This document shows positions 6,831-14,187 of a stretch of 17,246 bases of DNA, piece by piece; position 1 is the first letter of the stretch; every line of letters begins with the position of its first letter. The notes beneath the pieces are model-generated. The model was not told where the DNA came from, did no database searches, and worked only from the letters and a program-made list of their open reading frames with translations. The position numbers and the translations under genes are program-made. Source of the stretch: Microcaldota archaeon (lineage in GTDB: Archaea > Micrarchaeota > Micrarchaeia > Norongarragalinales > WALN01); NCBI GenBank assembly GCA_015522865.1, contig WALN01000033.1:1-17246 (forward strand), in the 5' to 3' direction.

Positions 6831-8341
6831 AAATATTCACCAATCATTTTTTTAAGTTTGGATTTGTTGGTCATCTCGATAACGTAATCAGGTTCTCTAT
6901 AATAAGCTGCAACAATTTTTCCAATATCGTCCACTTTAGTTATACTCTCTTTCTGCATTTCTTCGAGTATTAACTGTTTGTCTTTAAGGTCTTTGCTCAA
7001 CTCTCTTTTCGTCATGCCGGTATGCATTGTGAGGTTCTCAACCAATCTTACCGACGTGCCTACTTTAAGCAGCTTGTCTGCTCGGGCATCCCATTTATAC
7101 AATATGTTTAAATCTATTCCGCCTTCTGATGGGATTACTTCTGCTATTTCGTACGTTCTTCTTATGCCTGTCCTTCTCTGTCTGTATTGGACATCTATAA
7201 GTTGCAGAGCGCCAAGCATCCCCTCGTCCAAATTTATTGGTGGAGAGGTTAGCCTGGTGACAACCCTTAAAGCGTCGTCTGCATGGATAGTTGCATAAAC
7301 CGCATGTCCGGTATGCATAGCCTCAAAAAGAACTTCCGCTTCTTCTTTCCTTCTCACTTCACCAACAACTATCCTGTCCGGTCTCATCCTCAATGAGTTC
7401 ACCAGTAAATCAAGCATTGTAACCCCCCCTTCCCCTTCGGGATTCGGGAGACGGGTGGTTAGCGGAGTCCAGTTAAGAAATTGCGGAAGAACTATCTCTC
7501 TAGTGTCTTCTATACTAACTATCCTTTGGTTAGGAGGTATAAACGCTAACATCGTATTCAAGAAAGAAGTTTTTCCAGAAGCGGTCCCCCCGCCAACGAG
7601 GATGGAAAGTTCATACTGCATACACAACCAGAAAAGCGAGGCCGCTTCTGAATTTAAAGTATTCAACTTAGGCGAAATAAAGTGAACCATAGTCCAAGGT
7701 TCTTTTGCAAATTGTCGTATCGTAAATCCATGCCCTTTCGTTGATATGGGAAAAAGAGTTGCATTAACTCTGCTGCCGGAAATAAGGTGAGCATCCATCA
7801 AAGGCCTGAGATTGGTTATCTGCCTCCCCACCTTTCTCCCTATTATGGAGGCATAGTTTCGTATCTGCTCTTCAGATTTGATAAAAACATTGGTATTCAG
7901 CCAGCCAAACTCCTTGTGATACACTCTTATAGGCTCCTTGTAAGAATTAACAACAATTTCCTCAAGATTCGGGTCGCTCAATAAAAATTCAAGTGTCCCA
8001 AGGCCGAGCATTTCTTGAATGAGTTTTCCGACAATTAGAGATTCTTCATGGCCTGAAAGCGAAGGAAACTCTTCAGAAACTATCTTGTGGGCGGATTCTT
8101 TTAAACGTTTTTTTATTTCCTCTGATTTTCTCCTATCAAGAAGCTCTGAAAGTTTTACATTTATCCCGCTAACAATCTTTTCTTTTAAGTAGGCCATCAC
8201 TCTCTTTGTCGCCTCTTTGAAATGGACATGGGTCAACTCATAACTGTCGACGAATTTAGAGAAGTCTCTGTAAATGACTACATCAGCGGGTGTCCCCTCG
8301 CTGTAAATTCTATATCTCGAAAGTATAACTTCTTTTTTCAT
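6827..8341 (-). CDS. Type IV pilus assembly / secretion ATPase (TadA/FlaI/VirB11 family)
   Basis: The 504-aa protein is a hexameric secretion ATPase that powers pilus assembly from the cytoplasmic face. An N-terminal domain (about 1-235) ends in the usual RQITNLRPLMDAHLISGSRV region (173-192). Walker A is GGGTASGKTS at 250-259, the Asp box is IVSIEDTRE at 274-282, Walker B is RPDRIVVGEVR at 320-330, and the His box is HTGHAVYATIH at 343-353; all key residues are present. The C-terminal 90 residues are helical and charged. Its start overlaps the region of the upstream winged-helix gene's end, with an AAGGTGA Shine-Dalgarno. Absence of archaellum arl genes nearby argues for an adhesive pilus rather than a swimming motor. 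Confidence 0.93.
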   Translation of the reverse strand: MKKEVILSRYRIYSEGTPADVVIYRDFSKFVDSYELTHVHFKEATKRVMAYLKEKIVSGINVKLSELLDRRKSEEIKKRLKESAHKIVSEEFPSLSGHEESLIVGKLIQEMLGLGTLEFLLSDPNLEEIVVNSYKEPIRVYHKEFGWLNTNVFIKSEEQIRNYASIIGRKVGRQITNLRPLMDAHLISGSRVNATLFPISTKGHGFTIRQFAKEPWTMVHFISPKLNTLNSEAASLFWLCMQYELSILVGGGTASGKTSFLNTMLAFIPPNQRIVSIEDTREIVLPQFLNWTPLTTRLPNPEGEGGVTMLDLLVNSLRMRPDRIVVGEVRRKEEAEVLFEAMHTGHAVYATIHADDALRVVTRLTSPPINLDEGMLGALQLIDVQYRQRRTGIRRTYEIAEVIPSEGGIDLNILYKWDARADKLLKVGTSVRLVENLTMHTGMTKRELSKDLKDKQLILEEMQKESITKVDDIGKIVAAYYREPDYVIEMTNKSKLKKMIGEYL

Positions 8342-8345
8342 TATT

Positions 8346-9029
8346 TCACCTTGATTTTTTTATATTTTTAATAGGTTTGGAACTTGTGGTTTTTTTAACT
8401 TTAATCTTATGGACAGTTCTACGCTCTTTATGCTTTGCGTATAGGCCTTCAAAAAATGTTTTGAACTCATCAGTTAATTTTGAAAGTAGGGAGTGCTTAG
8501 ACGTAGACCGGGATGCTCCTATTTCTTTTATTCTGTCTCTAAATAATTTTAAATTTTTGTCCAGCTCTTTCTCCTCACTTTCCAGAAGTTCATTCTGCTC
8601 TTTAAAATGTTCTATAATCTTAAAAGTAGAATCAATTTCACTTTTTATCTTTTCAATATCTTCATCAGAATAATCCCCGCCCTTAAACTGATTGAGGCGC
8701 TCGCCTATATTTTTTAAACGTCTCGAGACTTCGGCAGCCATAAAATTGAATACCTGCTCCGATTTTTTAACAGATTCTAAAATATCTGCCCGCTTTTTCT
8801 TAACTTCTCCTTTTTCTATTTTCTCTTTTTTTGTCGAGGAAAGCTCTATGCCGCTGAACTTATAATCTATCTTTAACAGGCCCGACTTTTCAAGCAACTC
8901 AGCGAGTCTCTCGGCTTCATCAACATCGAGAGCGAGAGCTTTAGCAACAACATTGAGTTTAACTTTTTTGTGTATATCTACATATTCTACTACTCGGTCT
9001 GCAACGGTATCTACTTTATCTTCTATCAT
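8346..9029 (-). CDS. Winged-helix and coiled-coil protein with basic tail, first gene of the pilus motor operon
   Basis: With the preferred start the product is 227 aa. Residues about 10-65 form a predicted winged-helix-turn-helix (KVKLNVVAKALALDVDEAER, then LAELLEKSGLLKI). Residues about 75-190 form a long charged coiled coil, and the last 30 are strongly basic. No membrane segment is seen. It opens the operon with the ATPase and both platform genes, so a regulator or cytoplasmic assembly factor for the pilus is inferred. The frame can be extended to a TTG at 9074, but a TATA box lies inside that extension, centred 25 nt before the ATG at 9029, and no Shine-Dalgarno supports either start, so the leaderless ATG is preferred. 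Confidence 0.75.
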   Translation of the reverse strand: MIEDKVDTVADRVVEYVDIHKKVKLNVVAKALALDVDEAERLAELLEKSGLLKIDYKFSGIELSSTKKEKIEKGEVKKKRADILESVKKSEQVFNFMAAEVSRRLKNIGERLNQFKGGDYSDEDIEKIKSEIDSTFKIIEHFKEQNELLESEEKELDKNLKLFRDRIKEIGASRSTSKHSLLSKLTDEFKTFFEGLYAKHKERRTVHKIKVKKTTSSKPIKNIKKSR

Positions 9030-9050
9030 GCAAATTAATAATGAATAGTA

Positions 9051-9059
9051 TTTTAAATA
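9051..9059 (-). promoter_or_regulatory. TATA box for the pilus motor operon (wHTH-ATPase-platform)
   Basis: TATTTAAAA on the minus strand is centred about 25 nt before the ATG at 9029. It separates the motor operon from the pilin-like cluster that ends at 9087. Confidence 0.6.
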
Positions 9060-9086
9060 ATCTTTCCTGCTCAAAAAATGAGAAAG

Positions 9087-9992
9087 CTATTTCCTAAAGC
9101 GCGGAACCATTAAATGTGAAGTTTTGGAAACGTTGAAATTGAAAAAATCAACTTTGAGAGAAGCAGGCAGAATTGGAAATACTGTTTCGTTAAAAGCAAA
9201 AGAGGTTGTTAAATTAGCGTAAATGTTGGTGTTGCTAATATTCAATACATGCGGCAATGCGCCTATAGTAAAAGAAGTGTTGCCATCTGTGAAATTAATC
9301 GTGAGGACGCTCACCTCGTCAGCATCAAAATTGTCGCACGGGGCATTGTAAGTAGAAGAGTTGTCCAATACTGAAAGATTAAGGTATAAACAGTGAGTTG
9401 TCGAACTATTGCACGGGTAATAAGACTCAAAATCCAACGAACAATTATCAGAAAAACTCTGCGCGAAGGAGGAGTTAGTGGAAAAGAGCAAGGAAAGGTT
9501 GTCTATGTATGAAAAATCATTGTCAGAGGCGTCAACAAATATTTTTTTCTTGTCCCAGTCTGGATAGCCATACACAATATTCAAGGGATAGAAAACAACC
9601 AGGGGAGACATGTCTTTCAAATACATTGGCCCTGCGGAAGAAAGGGGAGAAAGTTCAAAATACGAGGAGGGAATAGAAACGGATATGTTTGGATAGTAAA
9701 ATTTCTCAATCAATCCCGGGTGGTGATGGATACGAAGAAAATTTTCATAGGACGAAAGCAAAGTAGTAATGTTGGAGGCAGGAGTAGAGTCCTTTAAAGT
9801 ATAATTTTTGTTATAGTAGTAAGAAGAAACGCCAGAAATTCTGCCGATGTTGTGTTGAACGTTGTCAAACGTAAAGAAAACCTGCTTCGAAACCTCTAAT
9901 GAGGGCGGGCTAAAAGAAATTAGGGAAAATGCGAAAAACAGGAGGAGGCCAAAAAGAATAAGGGAAAGCAAGGTGAAAACTATTCCTCTCAT
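9087..9992 (-). CDS. Large sequon-rich surface protein with pilin-like N-terminal helix
   Basis: The 301-aa product starts MRGIVFTLLSLILFGLLLFF: a short basic leader and one hydrophobic helix to about residue 27. It lacks the Gln and Glu of a classical class III cleavage site. The rest is an extracytoplasmic domain with about fifteen N-x-S/T sequons, many Ser, Phe and Tyr, and four Cys between about residues 180 and 220 that could form disulfides. It is the last gene of the pilin-like cluster, with its ATG overlapping the preceding stop by four bases (ATGA), so it is made together with the minor pilins. A tip or minor component of the pilus is inferred; the family is not recognised. Confidence 0.75.
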   Translation of the reverse strand: MRGIVFTLLSLILFGLLLFFAFSLISFSPPSLEVSKQVFFTFDNVQHNIGRISGVSSYYYNKNYTLKDSTPASNITTLLSSYENFLRIHHHPGLIEKFYYPNISVSIPSSYFELSPLSSAGPMYLKDMSPLVVFYPLNIVYGYPDWDKKKIFVDASDNDFSYIDNLSLLFSTNSSFAQSFSDNCSLDFESYYPCNSSTTHCLYLNLSVLDNSSTYNAPCDNFDADEVSVLTINFTDGNTSFTIGALPHVLNISNTNIYANLTTSFAFNETVFPILPASLKVDFFNFNVSKTSHLMVPRFRK

Positions 9993-10405
9993 TTATATGC
10001 ACCTCTCAAAATAGCTAGGCCATATTCATCTGGCGGGATAAAAATTGTGTGGCTTATAGCCGCAACAGAGTTATTTAATTCGCCAGAGGAAGCGTTGTAA
10101 GAGCGGTTTAGAACAAACTGTAAATTTTTTTTATAAATTGAATAGTTCAAATCAAATGCTATGTTATGGGGCAATACAAGCTCGAAGAAATTCTTGAGCT
10201 GTGAGTTCCCTTCAGAAGCGTTTTGCTTGGACACATTAATAAACAAGTCGCTTTTCTCTGCGACTAAAAACGCATCGTTGAGGGAAGAAAAAAGCTCGTT
10301 GTTTGCCCTTGGTTGGGAAACCAGAACGTGAGATAGGACAAGAAGAAATAGAAATGCGATTATTATGGCTGCAATCACGTCAACAATAAACATTAGTCCC
10401 TTCAT
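9989..10405 (-). CDS. Pilin-like minor component, atypical signal
   Basis: The 138-aa protein begins MKGLMFIVDVIAAIIIAFLF, a Lys-Gly leader followed by a hydrophobic helix to about residue 28 with a single Asp inside it, which may take the place of the conserved Glu5 of pilins. The remainder is a small extracytoplasmic domain with several sequons. The start codon overlaps the upstream stop (TAATG) and is preceded by GGTGAG, so translation is coupled. Its position between two other pilin-like genes suggests a minor pilin (inference). It could instead be a bitopic membrane assembly protein. Confidence 0.72.
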   Translation of the reverse strand: MKGLMFIVDVIAAIIIAFLFLLVLSHVLVSQPRANNELFSSLNDAFLVAEKSDLFINVSKQNASEGNSQLKNFFELVLPHNIAFDLNYSIYKKNLQFVLNRSYNASSGELNNSVAAISHTIFIPPDEYGLAILRGAYK

Positions 10406-10899
10406 TAACTCACCGTATATATTTTAAGCAGAGCTTTACAAGGTTTTTCTTCAAATATCATTGGAACAACAAAGGAAACTTCTGATGATTGGTTTATTGG
10501 AGCATTTCCTTTAACCGCCACTTTTCCACCCACATAAACTGGAGAATTATTGTAATAGATTAATCTAAAATATGTATCGTACTGAGGAATGCCTATAACC
10601 GATGAGAAGTTATCGTCGCTGACATCTAGAAGCTGTTCGAGCTTATAGTAATTTATCACATTTGATTCCGAAGCTACGCCTGCCCGCACCACAGAGGAAG
10701 AGGTCCAATTACTTGGGATGCCGGGAGTATGGAAAAGTATAAAGGCAGCTTTTCTCCCTTTATCGCTCATTTGAACATATGGACTAAAGCCAAATGAAAG
10801 AACTGAAAGGAAATAGTGCAAAAATAGAAGAATTAAAAAAGTAAAAATTATAAGAGAAACAAGCAAATCAAGGGAGGAAATTTGAGCTTTATGTTTCAT
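10405..10899 (-). CDS. Pilin-like minor component with modified class III signal
   Basis: The preferred ATG gives 164 aa starting MKHKAQISSLDLLVSLIIFT. The KA/QISSLD stretch looks like a prepilin site in which the acidic residue is Asp and is one position later than usual. A hydrophobic helix runs to about residue 30. The extracytoplasmic part contains an F/Y-rich beta-like domain and ends in PCKALLKIYTVS. A TTG one codon upstream also fits, but the ATG at 10899 has a GGTGAT motif at good spacing. It overlaps the preceding pilin gene by 11 nt, which implies coupling. Minor pilin is the likely role. Confidence 0.75.
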   Translation of the reverse strand: MKHKAQISSLDLLVSLIIFTFLILLFLHYFLSVLSFGFSPYVQMSDKGRKAAFILFHTPGIPSNWTSSSVVRAGVASESNVINYYKLEQLLDVSDDNFSSVIGIPQYDTYFRLIYYNNSPVYVGGKVAVKGNAPINQSSEVSFVVPMIFEEKPCKALLKIYTVS

Positions 10900-11296
10900 C
10901 AATAATCACCAGTCCATCTCTATTTTTAACAGTATAATAGCCGGAATTAAGGGTAAAGGGAGGAGAAGAGGAGTTGTAAATAATATCAGAAATATGGATG
11001 CTTGAGATTGTTGTTTTGTTCTCGCACTCAACAACAATTGAGGAATTTGAAATAGTAAACGAACAATTTGTGTCGCCTATTTTTTGCGGAATATAGAAGG
11101 AGGATGAAAAGCCGTCAATTGAGGCAGTTGTATCTATTTTCGAAGCAAGTGAATTTGCATACTCGCCCATTTTTGATGAAAAACAGACGCTTGAAACAAA
11201 AACTTTCTGATTTATGTTAAAAATGTAGAGAGCTGAAAAGAAAGCGACTGCAAAAAAAAGGGCTATTGCAAACTCCAACGAAAATTGTGCTTTCAT
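10889..11296 (-). CDS. Minor type IV pilin with class III signal
   Basis: The 135-aa product begins MKAQFSLEFAIALFFAVAFF: Lys-Ala leader, predicted cleavage before Gln4, Glu at +5, and a hydrophobic helix to about residue 27. The globular part is about 105 residues, Ser/Ile-rich, with three Cys (about 38, 78 and 91) and ends near YYTVKNRDGLVIIDE. A GGGGGT motif lies just before the ATG, in the 8-nt gap after the upstream pilin gene. It overlaps the following gene. Its small size and place in a packed cluster suggest a minor pilin that primes or tips the filament. Confidence 0.82.
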   Translation of the reverse strand: MKAQFSLEFAIALFFAVAFFSALYIFNINQKVFVSSVCFSSKMGEYANSLASKIDTTASIDGFSSSFYIPQKIGDTNCSFTISNSSIVVECENKTTISSIHISDIIYNSSSPPFTLNSGYYTVKNRDGLVIIDET

Positions 11297-11304
11297 CTTA
11301 CCCC

Positions 11305-11712
11305 CTAAGTATAGCTTATCTCAACTACTCCGTCATCCCGACATTTTACAGTAAAAGGATATCTTCCTGGCTTTGAAGGCAGAGAGCCGGAGAGCATGGC
11401 ATCAGAAGTTGAGTACACATCAACGCCCCGATTGGAGGAAATAAACACATTAAGATTGACTTCTTTTCCTCCAATATATGTCTTCTCTGAATTTATCCCC
11501 CCCGGCAGATACAAACTTACTTTTGCTTGAGAGCCTGGTCCTTGGGCATATATTTTATCAGCAGTTCTTGTAAGAGTATTCACCGCAGTTCTCGCCTCAT
11601 AAATTCTCGAATTTATCCTAAACTGGTCAAACGCGAAATAAACAACAGGAAGCAGAGCTAAGAGAAAAAGTAAGAACACGGTCATGTACTCAAACGCAGC
11701 CTGCCCTCTCAT
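11305..11712 (-). CDS. Minor type IV pilin with class III signal
   Basis: The 135-aa protein begins MRGQAAFEYMTVFLLFLLAL, a textbook site: Arg-Gly leader, cleavage before Gln4, Glu at +5 and a hydrophobic helix to about residue 28. The region after it (RINSRIYEARTAVNTLTRTADKI) is a charged amphipathic continuation of the pilin helix, followed by a compact beta domain. Upstream are both an AAGGAGA-like Shine-Dalgarno at unusually long spacing and a TATA-like box centred about 25 nt before the ATG, so it may be read both from the adhesin transcript and from its own promoter. Confidence 0.85.
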   Translation of the reverse strand: MRGQAAFEYMTVFLLFLLALLPVVYFAFDQFRINSRIYEARTAVNTLTRTADKIYAQGPGSQAKVSLYLPGGINSEKTYIGGKEVNLNVFISSNRGVDVYSTSDAMLSGSLPSKPGRYPFTVKCRDDGVVEISYT

Positions 11713-11732
11713 AAAAAAATAAATCTCCTTTT

Positions 11733-11741
11733 GTTTAAATT
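11733..11741 (-). promoter_or_regulatory. Possible internal TATA box in the pilin cluster
   Basis: AATTTAAAC on the minus strand lies about 25 nt before the ATG at 11712, in the 30-nt gap after the large adhesin gene. It may give the minor-pilin genes a promoter of their own. Confidence 0.4.
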
Positions 11742-11742
11742 C

Positions 11743-13965
11743 TTACCCTATGGAATCTGTAAATATATATTGCAAATACTCCGTGGAGTCTGAATTAGAG
11801 TTTATGACAATAGTCATTGATTGTGGATCCGAGGCAATATAATCTGAAGACGTGTGCCATGTGTTGTTCTGCGCAGGCCCAACCTCATCCACACTCAAAT
11901 TTTCCGCACCTACTGTTTCCGGAAGCTCCTGGCTCATATTAACAGTAGTCATATCTGCGTCGCTTCCATCTGCGTTTCTTTCCTTGAAATATGTAAGCTC
12001 GTTGAAGCTAACATTACCTTTCCATGTGTCAGTAAACAGGAAATTAGCAGTAACTGTCTGAATTCTCAGTAGCGAATTATTCTCGTTGTTTGAAGCATTT
12101 TCATCCCCCGAAAATGAGACAGTTGCAGAGAAATTGTAGTCGCCATCTGCAGAATCGTCTGACAACATAAAGTTGAGAACAGAGAAGTTGACTGTTGAGT
12201 TTCCAGAGGAGAGAGTAACAATTTTGGAGCTATTCAAAGTGCCATTTATGAACAGAGAAACATTCACCCCTGGCGCGGATGATGAGTTGTTGTTCAACAG
12301 CGCAGAAACAAGCAGGTCGTCGTTTGTTCCATCAGCATCCAAATCCTGAACATTTGCGAAGAATACCTCGTTCAAACTCAAATCCCACCCACTCAGACCA
12401 GATGGAAGAGATGCACTTGCAAAAATGAACTGCAAATATTCCCACTTTTGAATATTAGCAGTTTTTACAGTAATATCTTGGGGATCTGCAGTAATATATT
12501 GAGAAGAGTTGTACCACGTATAGTTGTCAGAAGGAGCAACCTCATCTAAGTCTAAACTGTCGCTTCCCACAGTTGCTGGCAGTTCCGACGCTAGGTCTAT
12601 CTCGGTCATGGCATCCTCGCTTGAAGGAGTATTTCTAACTTTGAAATAGTTAAGTGTGTTGAAACTCACAGAGTCGCTCCATTTTCCAGTATAGTCGGTC
12701 TGGAAGTGTAATGTCTGAACATTAAGAAATGTAGAATTTGCGTTGTTGTTTGTATTAACATCAAAAGAGCAAGTCAGGTTAACAGTTAAGTTGTATGCGC
12801 CGTCTGCAGAAGTATCAGATGCAAGAGCATTATTCCACTCAAAAGTGTAAAATGAATATCCTGGGGGGACACTGCTAATCTTCGAATCATTTTCTGTTCC
12901 GTTTACCAGCAATCTTAAAGTTGCGTTAGAAGCATTTAAAGTGCCATCATTGTAAATTACTGCTCCGACAAGGACGTCGTCATTTGTTCCATCTCCATCT
13001 CCGTCCCATACATTAATTACATAAACTGAGCCAACCAACAAATCAATAGCAGAAACATACAGAAACCTTTCCTCGCTTTCTCCTTGGTTGAAGCTCAAGC
13101 TATTGTCAGTACATTTTATTTTCCAGCTGTACTCGCCTCTAGAGAAGGACTCGTTAAAATAATTGCTTTGATTGTTCTCGATATTGTAATCTGTTTCCCA
13201 CAGCGTATTGTTTATGTAAAGAGAGCAAGAGTAGACTCCCGAAGCATCATAGGGGGTATAGTTAAACGAAACGTCGCCGTCATAATCGACAGAGTTGTTC
13301 GCAGGAGAGTTCAAAATAATTGCTGGGGGGGTGGTGTCACCTGCTGGGTTGTAGCAGATGCTGGGCGAGGTGGAGGTGTTGCATCTATGCACGCAGTCTG
13401 CATCTGAAAGGCAGTGCTGTCCATCTTCGCAATTTGCTCCGCATGAGCCCCCGCAGTCCACATCTGTTTCTCCGCCGTCTTGGACTCCGTTAAAACAGTG
13501 GGGAACTAATGCCTGCCCTTCTATTTTGCCATAACATCTCGCTTCAGAAACTCTGTTTTGAATTCCGCCGACAACATTGTAGTAAATTTTTAGTTCTCCA
13601 TCATATGGAGAGCCGACAGAGAGGGAGGGAAGTCCATGAAAAGTTATTAAGGTCTGCTCTTCTGAGGAAAGGACAGGATCACCAATTGAATATGAAGTTG
13701 AGGACTGATTGTTAAGCGTAAAAACAGCTGAAGAAATATTGACAGCCATGTCCCCGGAATTTGAGACTAAAATAGAAAAATTTCCTTGGTTGTCAGCAAC
13801 AAAATCCTTTATTTCAAACCCATTCAAAGCTTCGCAAAAATGGCGTGGTGGAGCGTTGAAATTTATCAAACCAGAAGCAAATAGAATTGATGCTGCTATA
13901 ACTATGATTAGTATCGCCCAAGCATAAGTAGAAAGAACTTCAAGTGCAGGCTGCCCCTTTCTCAT
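11743..13965 (-). CDS. Large pilin-adhesin: class III signal, Cys-rich module and two tandem CARDB-like repeats
   Basis: The preferred product is 740 aa. Residues 1-32 are a prepilin signal and helix (MRKGQPALEVLSTYAWAILI, Glu at +5). Residues 37-150 look like a pilin-type beta domain. Residues 157-205 are a Cys-rich module (CFNGVQDGGETDVDCGGSC), followed by an Ig-like domain at about 212-304 (TTPPAIILNSPANNS). Two homologous units follow at about 306-515 and 527-735, each with an acidic DGTNDD loop, a CARDB-like sandwich, a YFKxRN stretch and a YLQ-IF end. Very many sequons suggest a heavily glycosylated surface protein. It should be an adhesive tip or special pilin (inference). The frame could extend to a TTG at 14016, but a TATA box 25 nt before the ATG at 13965 argues for the shorter form. 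Confidence 0.85.
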   Translation of the reverse strand: MRKGQPALEVLSTYAWAILIIVIAASILFASGLINFNAPPRHFCEALNGFEIKDFVADNQGNFSILVSNSGDMAVNISSAVFTLNNQSSTSYSIGDPVLSSEEQTLITFHGLPSLSVGSPYDGELKIYYNVVGGIQNRVSEARCYGKIEGQALVPHCFNGVQDGGETDVDCGGSCGANCEDGQHCLSDADCVHRCNTSTSPSICYNPAGDTTPPAIILNSPANNSVDYDGDVSFNYTPYDASGVYSCSLYINNTLWETDYNIENNQSNYFNESFSRGEYSWKIKCTDNSLSFNQGESEERFLYVSAIDLLVGSVYVINVWDGDGDGTNDDVLVGAVIYNDGTLNASNATLRLLVNGTENDSKISSVPPGYSFYTFEWNNALASDTSADGAYNLTVNLTCSFDVNTNNNANSTFLNVQTLHFQTDYTGKWSDSVSFNTLNYFKVRNTPSSEDAMTEIDLASELPATVGSDSLDLDEVAPSDNYTWYNSSQYITADPQDITVKTANIQKWEYLQFIFASASLPSGLSGWDLSLNEVFFANVQDLDADGTNDDLLVSALLNNNSSSAPGVNVSLFINGTLNSSKIVTLSSGNSTVNFSVLNFMLSDDSADGDYNFSATVSFSGDENASNNENNSLLRIQTVTANFLFTDTWKGNVSFNELTYFKERNADGSDADMTTVNMSQELPETVGAENLSVDEVGPAQNNTWHTSSDYIASDPQSMTIVINSNSDSTEYLQYIFTDSIG
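11761..12387 (-). repeat. Coding repeat unit 2 of the pilin-adhesin
   Basis: This encodes residues about 527-735 and matches unit 1 (about 306-515) at an offset of 219-220 residues. Shared landmarks are DGTNDD (545 versus 325), YFKxRN (659 versus 440), ELPxTVG (680 versus 461), DEVxP (693 versus 474) and YLQxIF (730 versus 510). The two differ widely between landmarks, so the duplication is old. Confidence 0.75.
12421..13050 (-). repeat. Coding repeat unit 1 of the pilin-adhesin
   Basis: This encodes residues about 306-515, the first copy of the CARDB-like unit described for 11761-12387. A further Cys (in NLTCSF) is present here but not in unit 2. Confidence 0.75.
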
Positions 13966-13984
13966 AAAAAAATAAGAAAAAGAG

Positions 13985-13995
13985 CTTTTAAATAA
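13985..13995 (-). promoter_or_regulatory. TATA box for the pilin-adhesin/minor pilin operon
   Basis: TTATTTAAAAG on the minus strand is centred 25 nt before the ATG at 13965. It lies inside the TTG-initiated extension of the frame, which is why that extension was rejected. Confidence 0.6.
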
Positions 13996-14048
13996 TTGGC
14001 GCCCGTGACTTGACAAACACGGTACATCGGCAAATGACGAGCATAATG

Positions 14049-14057
14049 AATATAAAG
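14049..14057 (+). promoter_or_regulatory. TATA-like element upstream of the candidate small RNA
   Basis: AATATAAAG on the plus strand is centred about 25 nt before the GGACAGCC arm at 14078, which is the spacing expected for an archaeal transcription start there. Confidence 0.4.
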
Positions 14058-14077
14058 AGCAAAATAAAGATTTATTT

Positions 14078-14140
14078 GGACAGCCAATGGGAGTAACCCT
14101 TTGGAGGCAATTCCAGAACTTGTTGCACCCTAGGCTGTCC
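14078..14140 (+). ncRNA. Candidate small structured RNA or hel308 leader structure bounded by an 8-bp inverted repeat
   Basis: GGACAGCC at 14078-14085 and GGCTGTCC at 14133-14140 are perfect complements closing a 63-nt element. A further GGG/CCC pairing lies just inside, and inner complementarity such as TGGA/TCCA surrounds a GGCAAT loop. A TATA-like box sits about 25 nt before the first G. The region has no open frame of note, since the minus frame hits stops here. It could be an independent small RNA, a structure in the hel308 5' leader, or a protein-binding palindrome between divergent genes. It does not match a canonical tRNA (no T-loop) and I could not assign it to a known guide-RNA class. 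Confidence 0.35.
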
Positions 14141-14162
14141 GCCCAAATTCTAAGAACAAATA

Positions 14163-14172
14163 ATAAATTATA
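14163..14172 (+). promoter_or_regulatory. TATA-like element for hel308
   Basis: ATAAATTATA on the plus strand is centred 20-24 nt before the ATG at 14188, consistent with a leaderless helicase transcript; there is no Shine-Dalgarno before that ATG. Confidence 0.45.
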
Positions 14173-14187
14173 GCTCCAAAAATATTT

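Noticed and set aside
9030..9074. N-terminal extension of the winged-helix protein to a TTG at 9074
   Set aside because: The extension contains the TATA box for the ATG at 9029 and has no Shine-Dalgarno of its own.
4057..13965. Archaellum (arl) locus
   Set aside because: No archaellins, ArlF, ArlG or ArlX/C/D/E were found; pilins with YGWAILII-type helices, two separate platform proteins and a TadA-like ATPase fit an adhesive pilus better.
14078..14140. tRNA gene suggested by the GGACAGCC...GGCTGTCC acceptor-like stem
   Set aside because: No T-loop (TTCGA-type) sequence, no anticodon stem and wrong spacing of the D-arm; kept only as a generic structured element.
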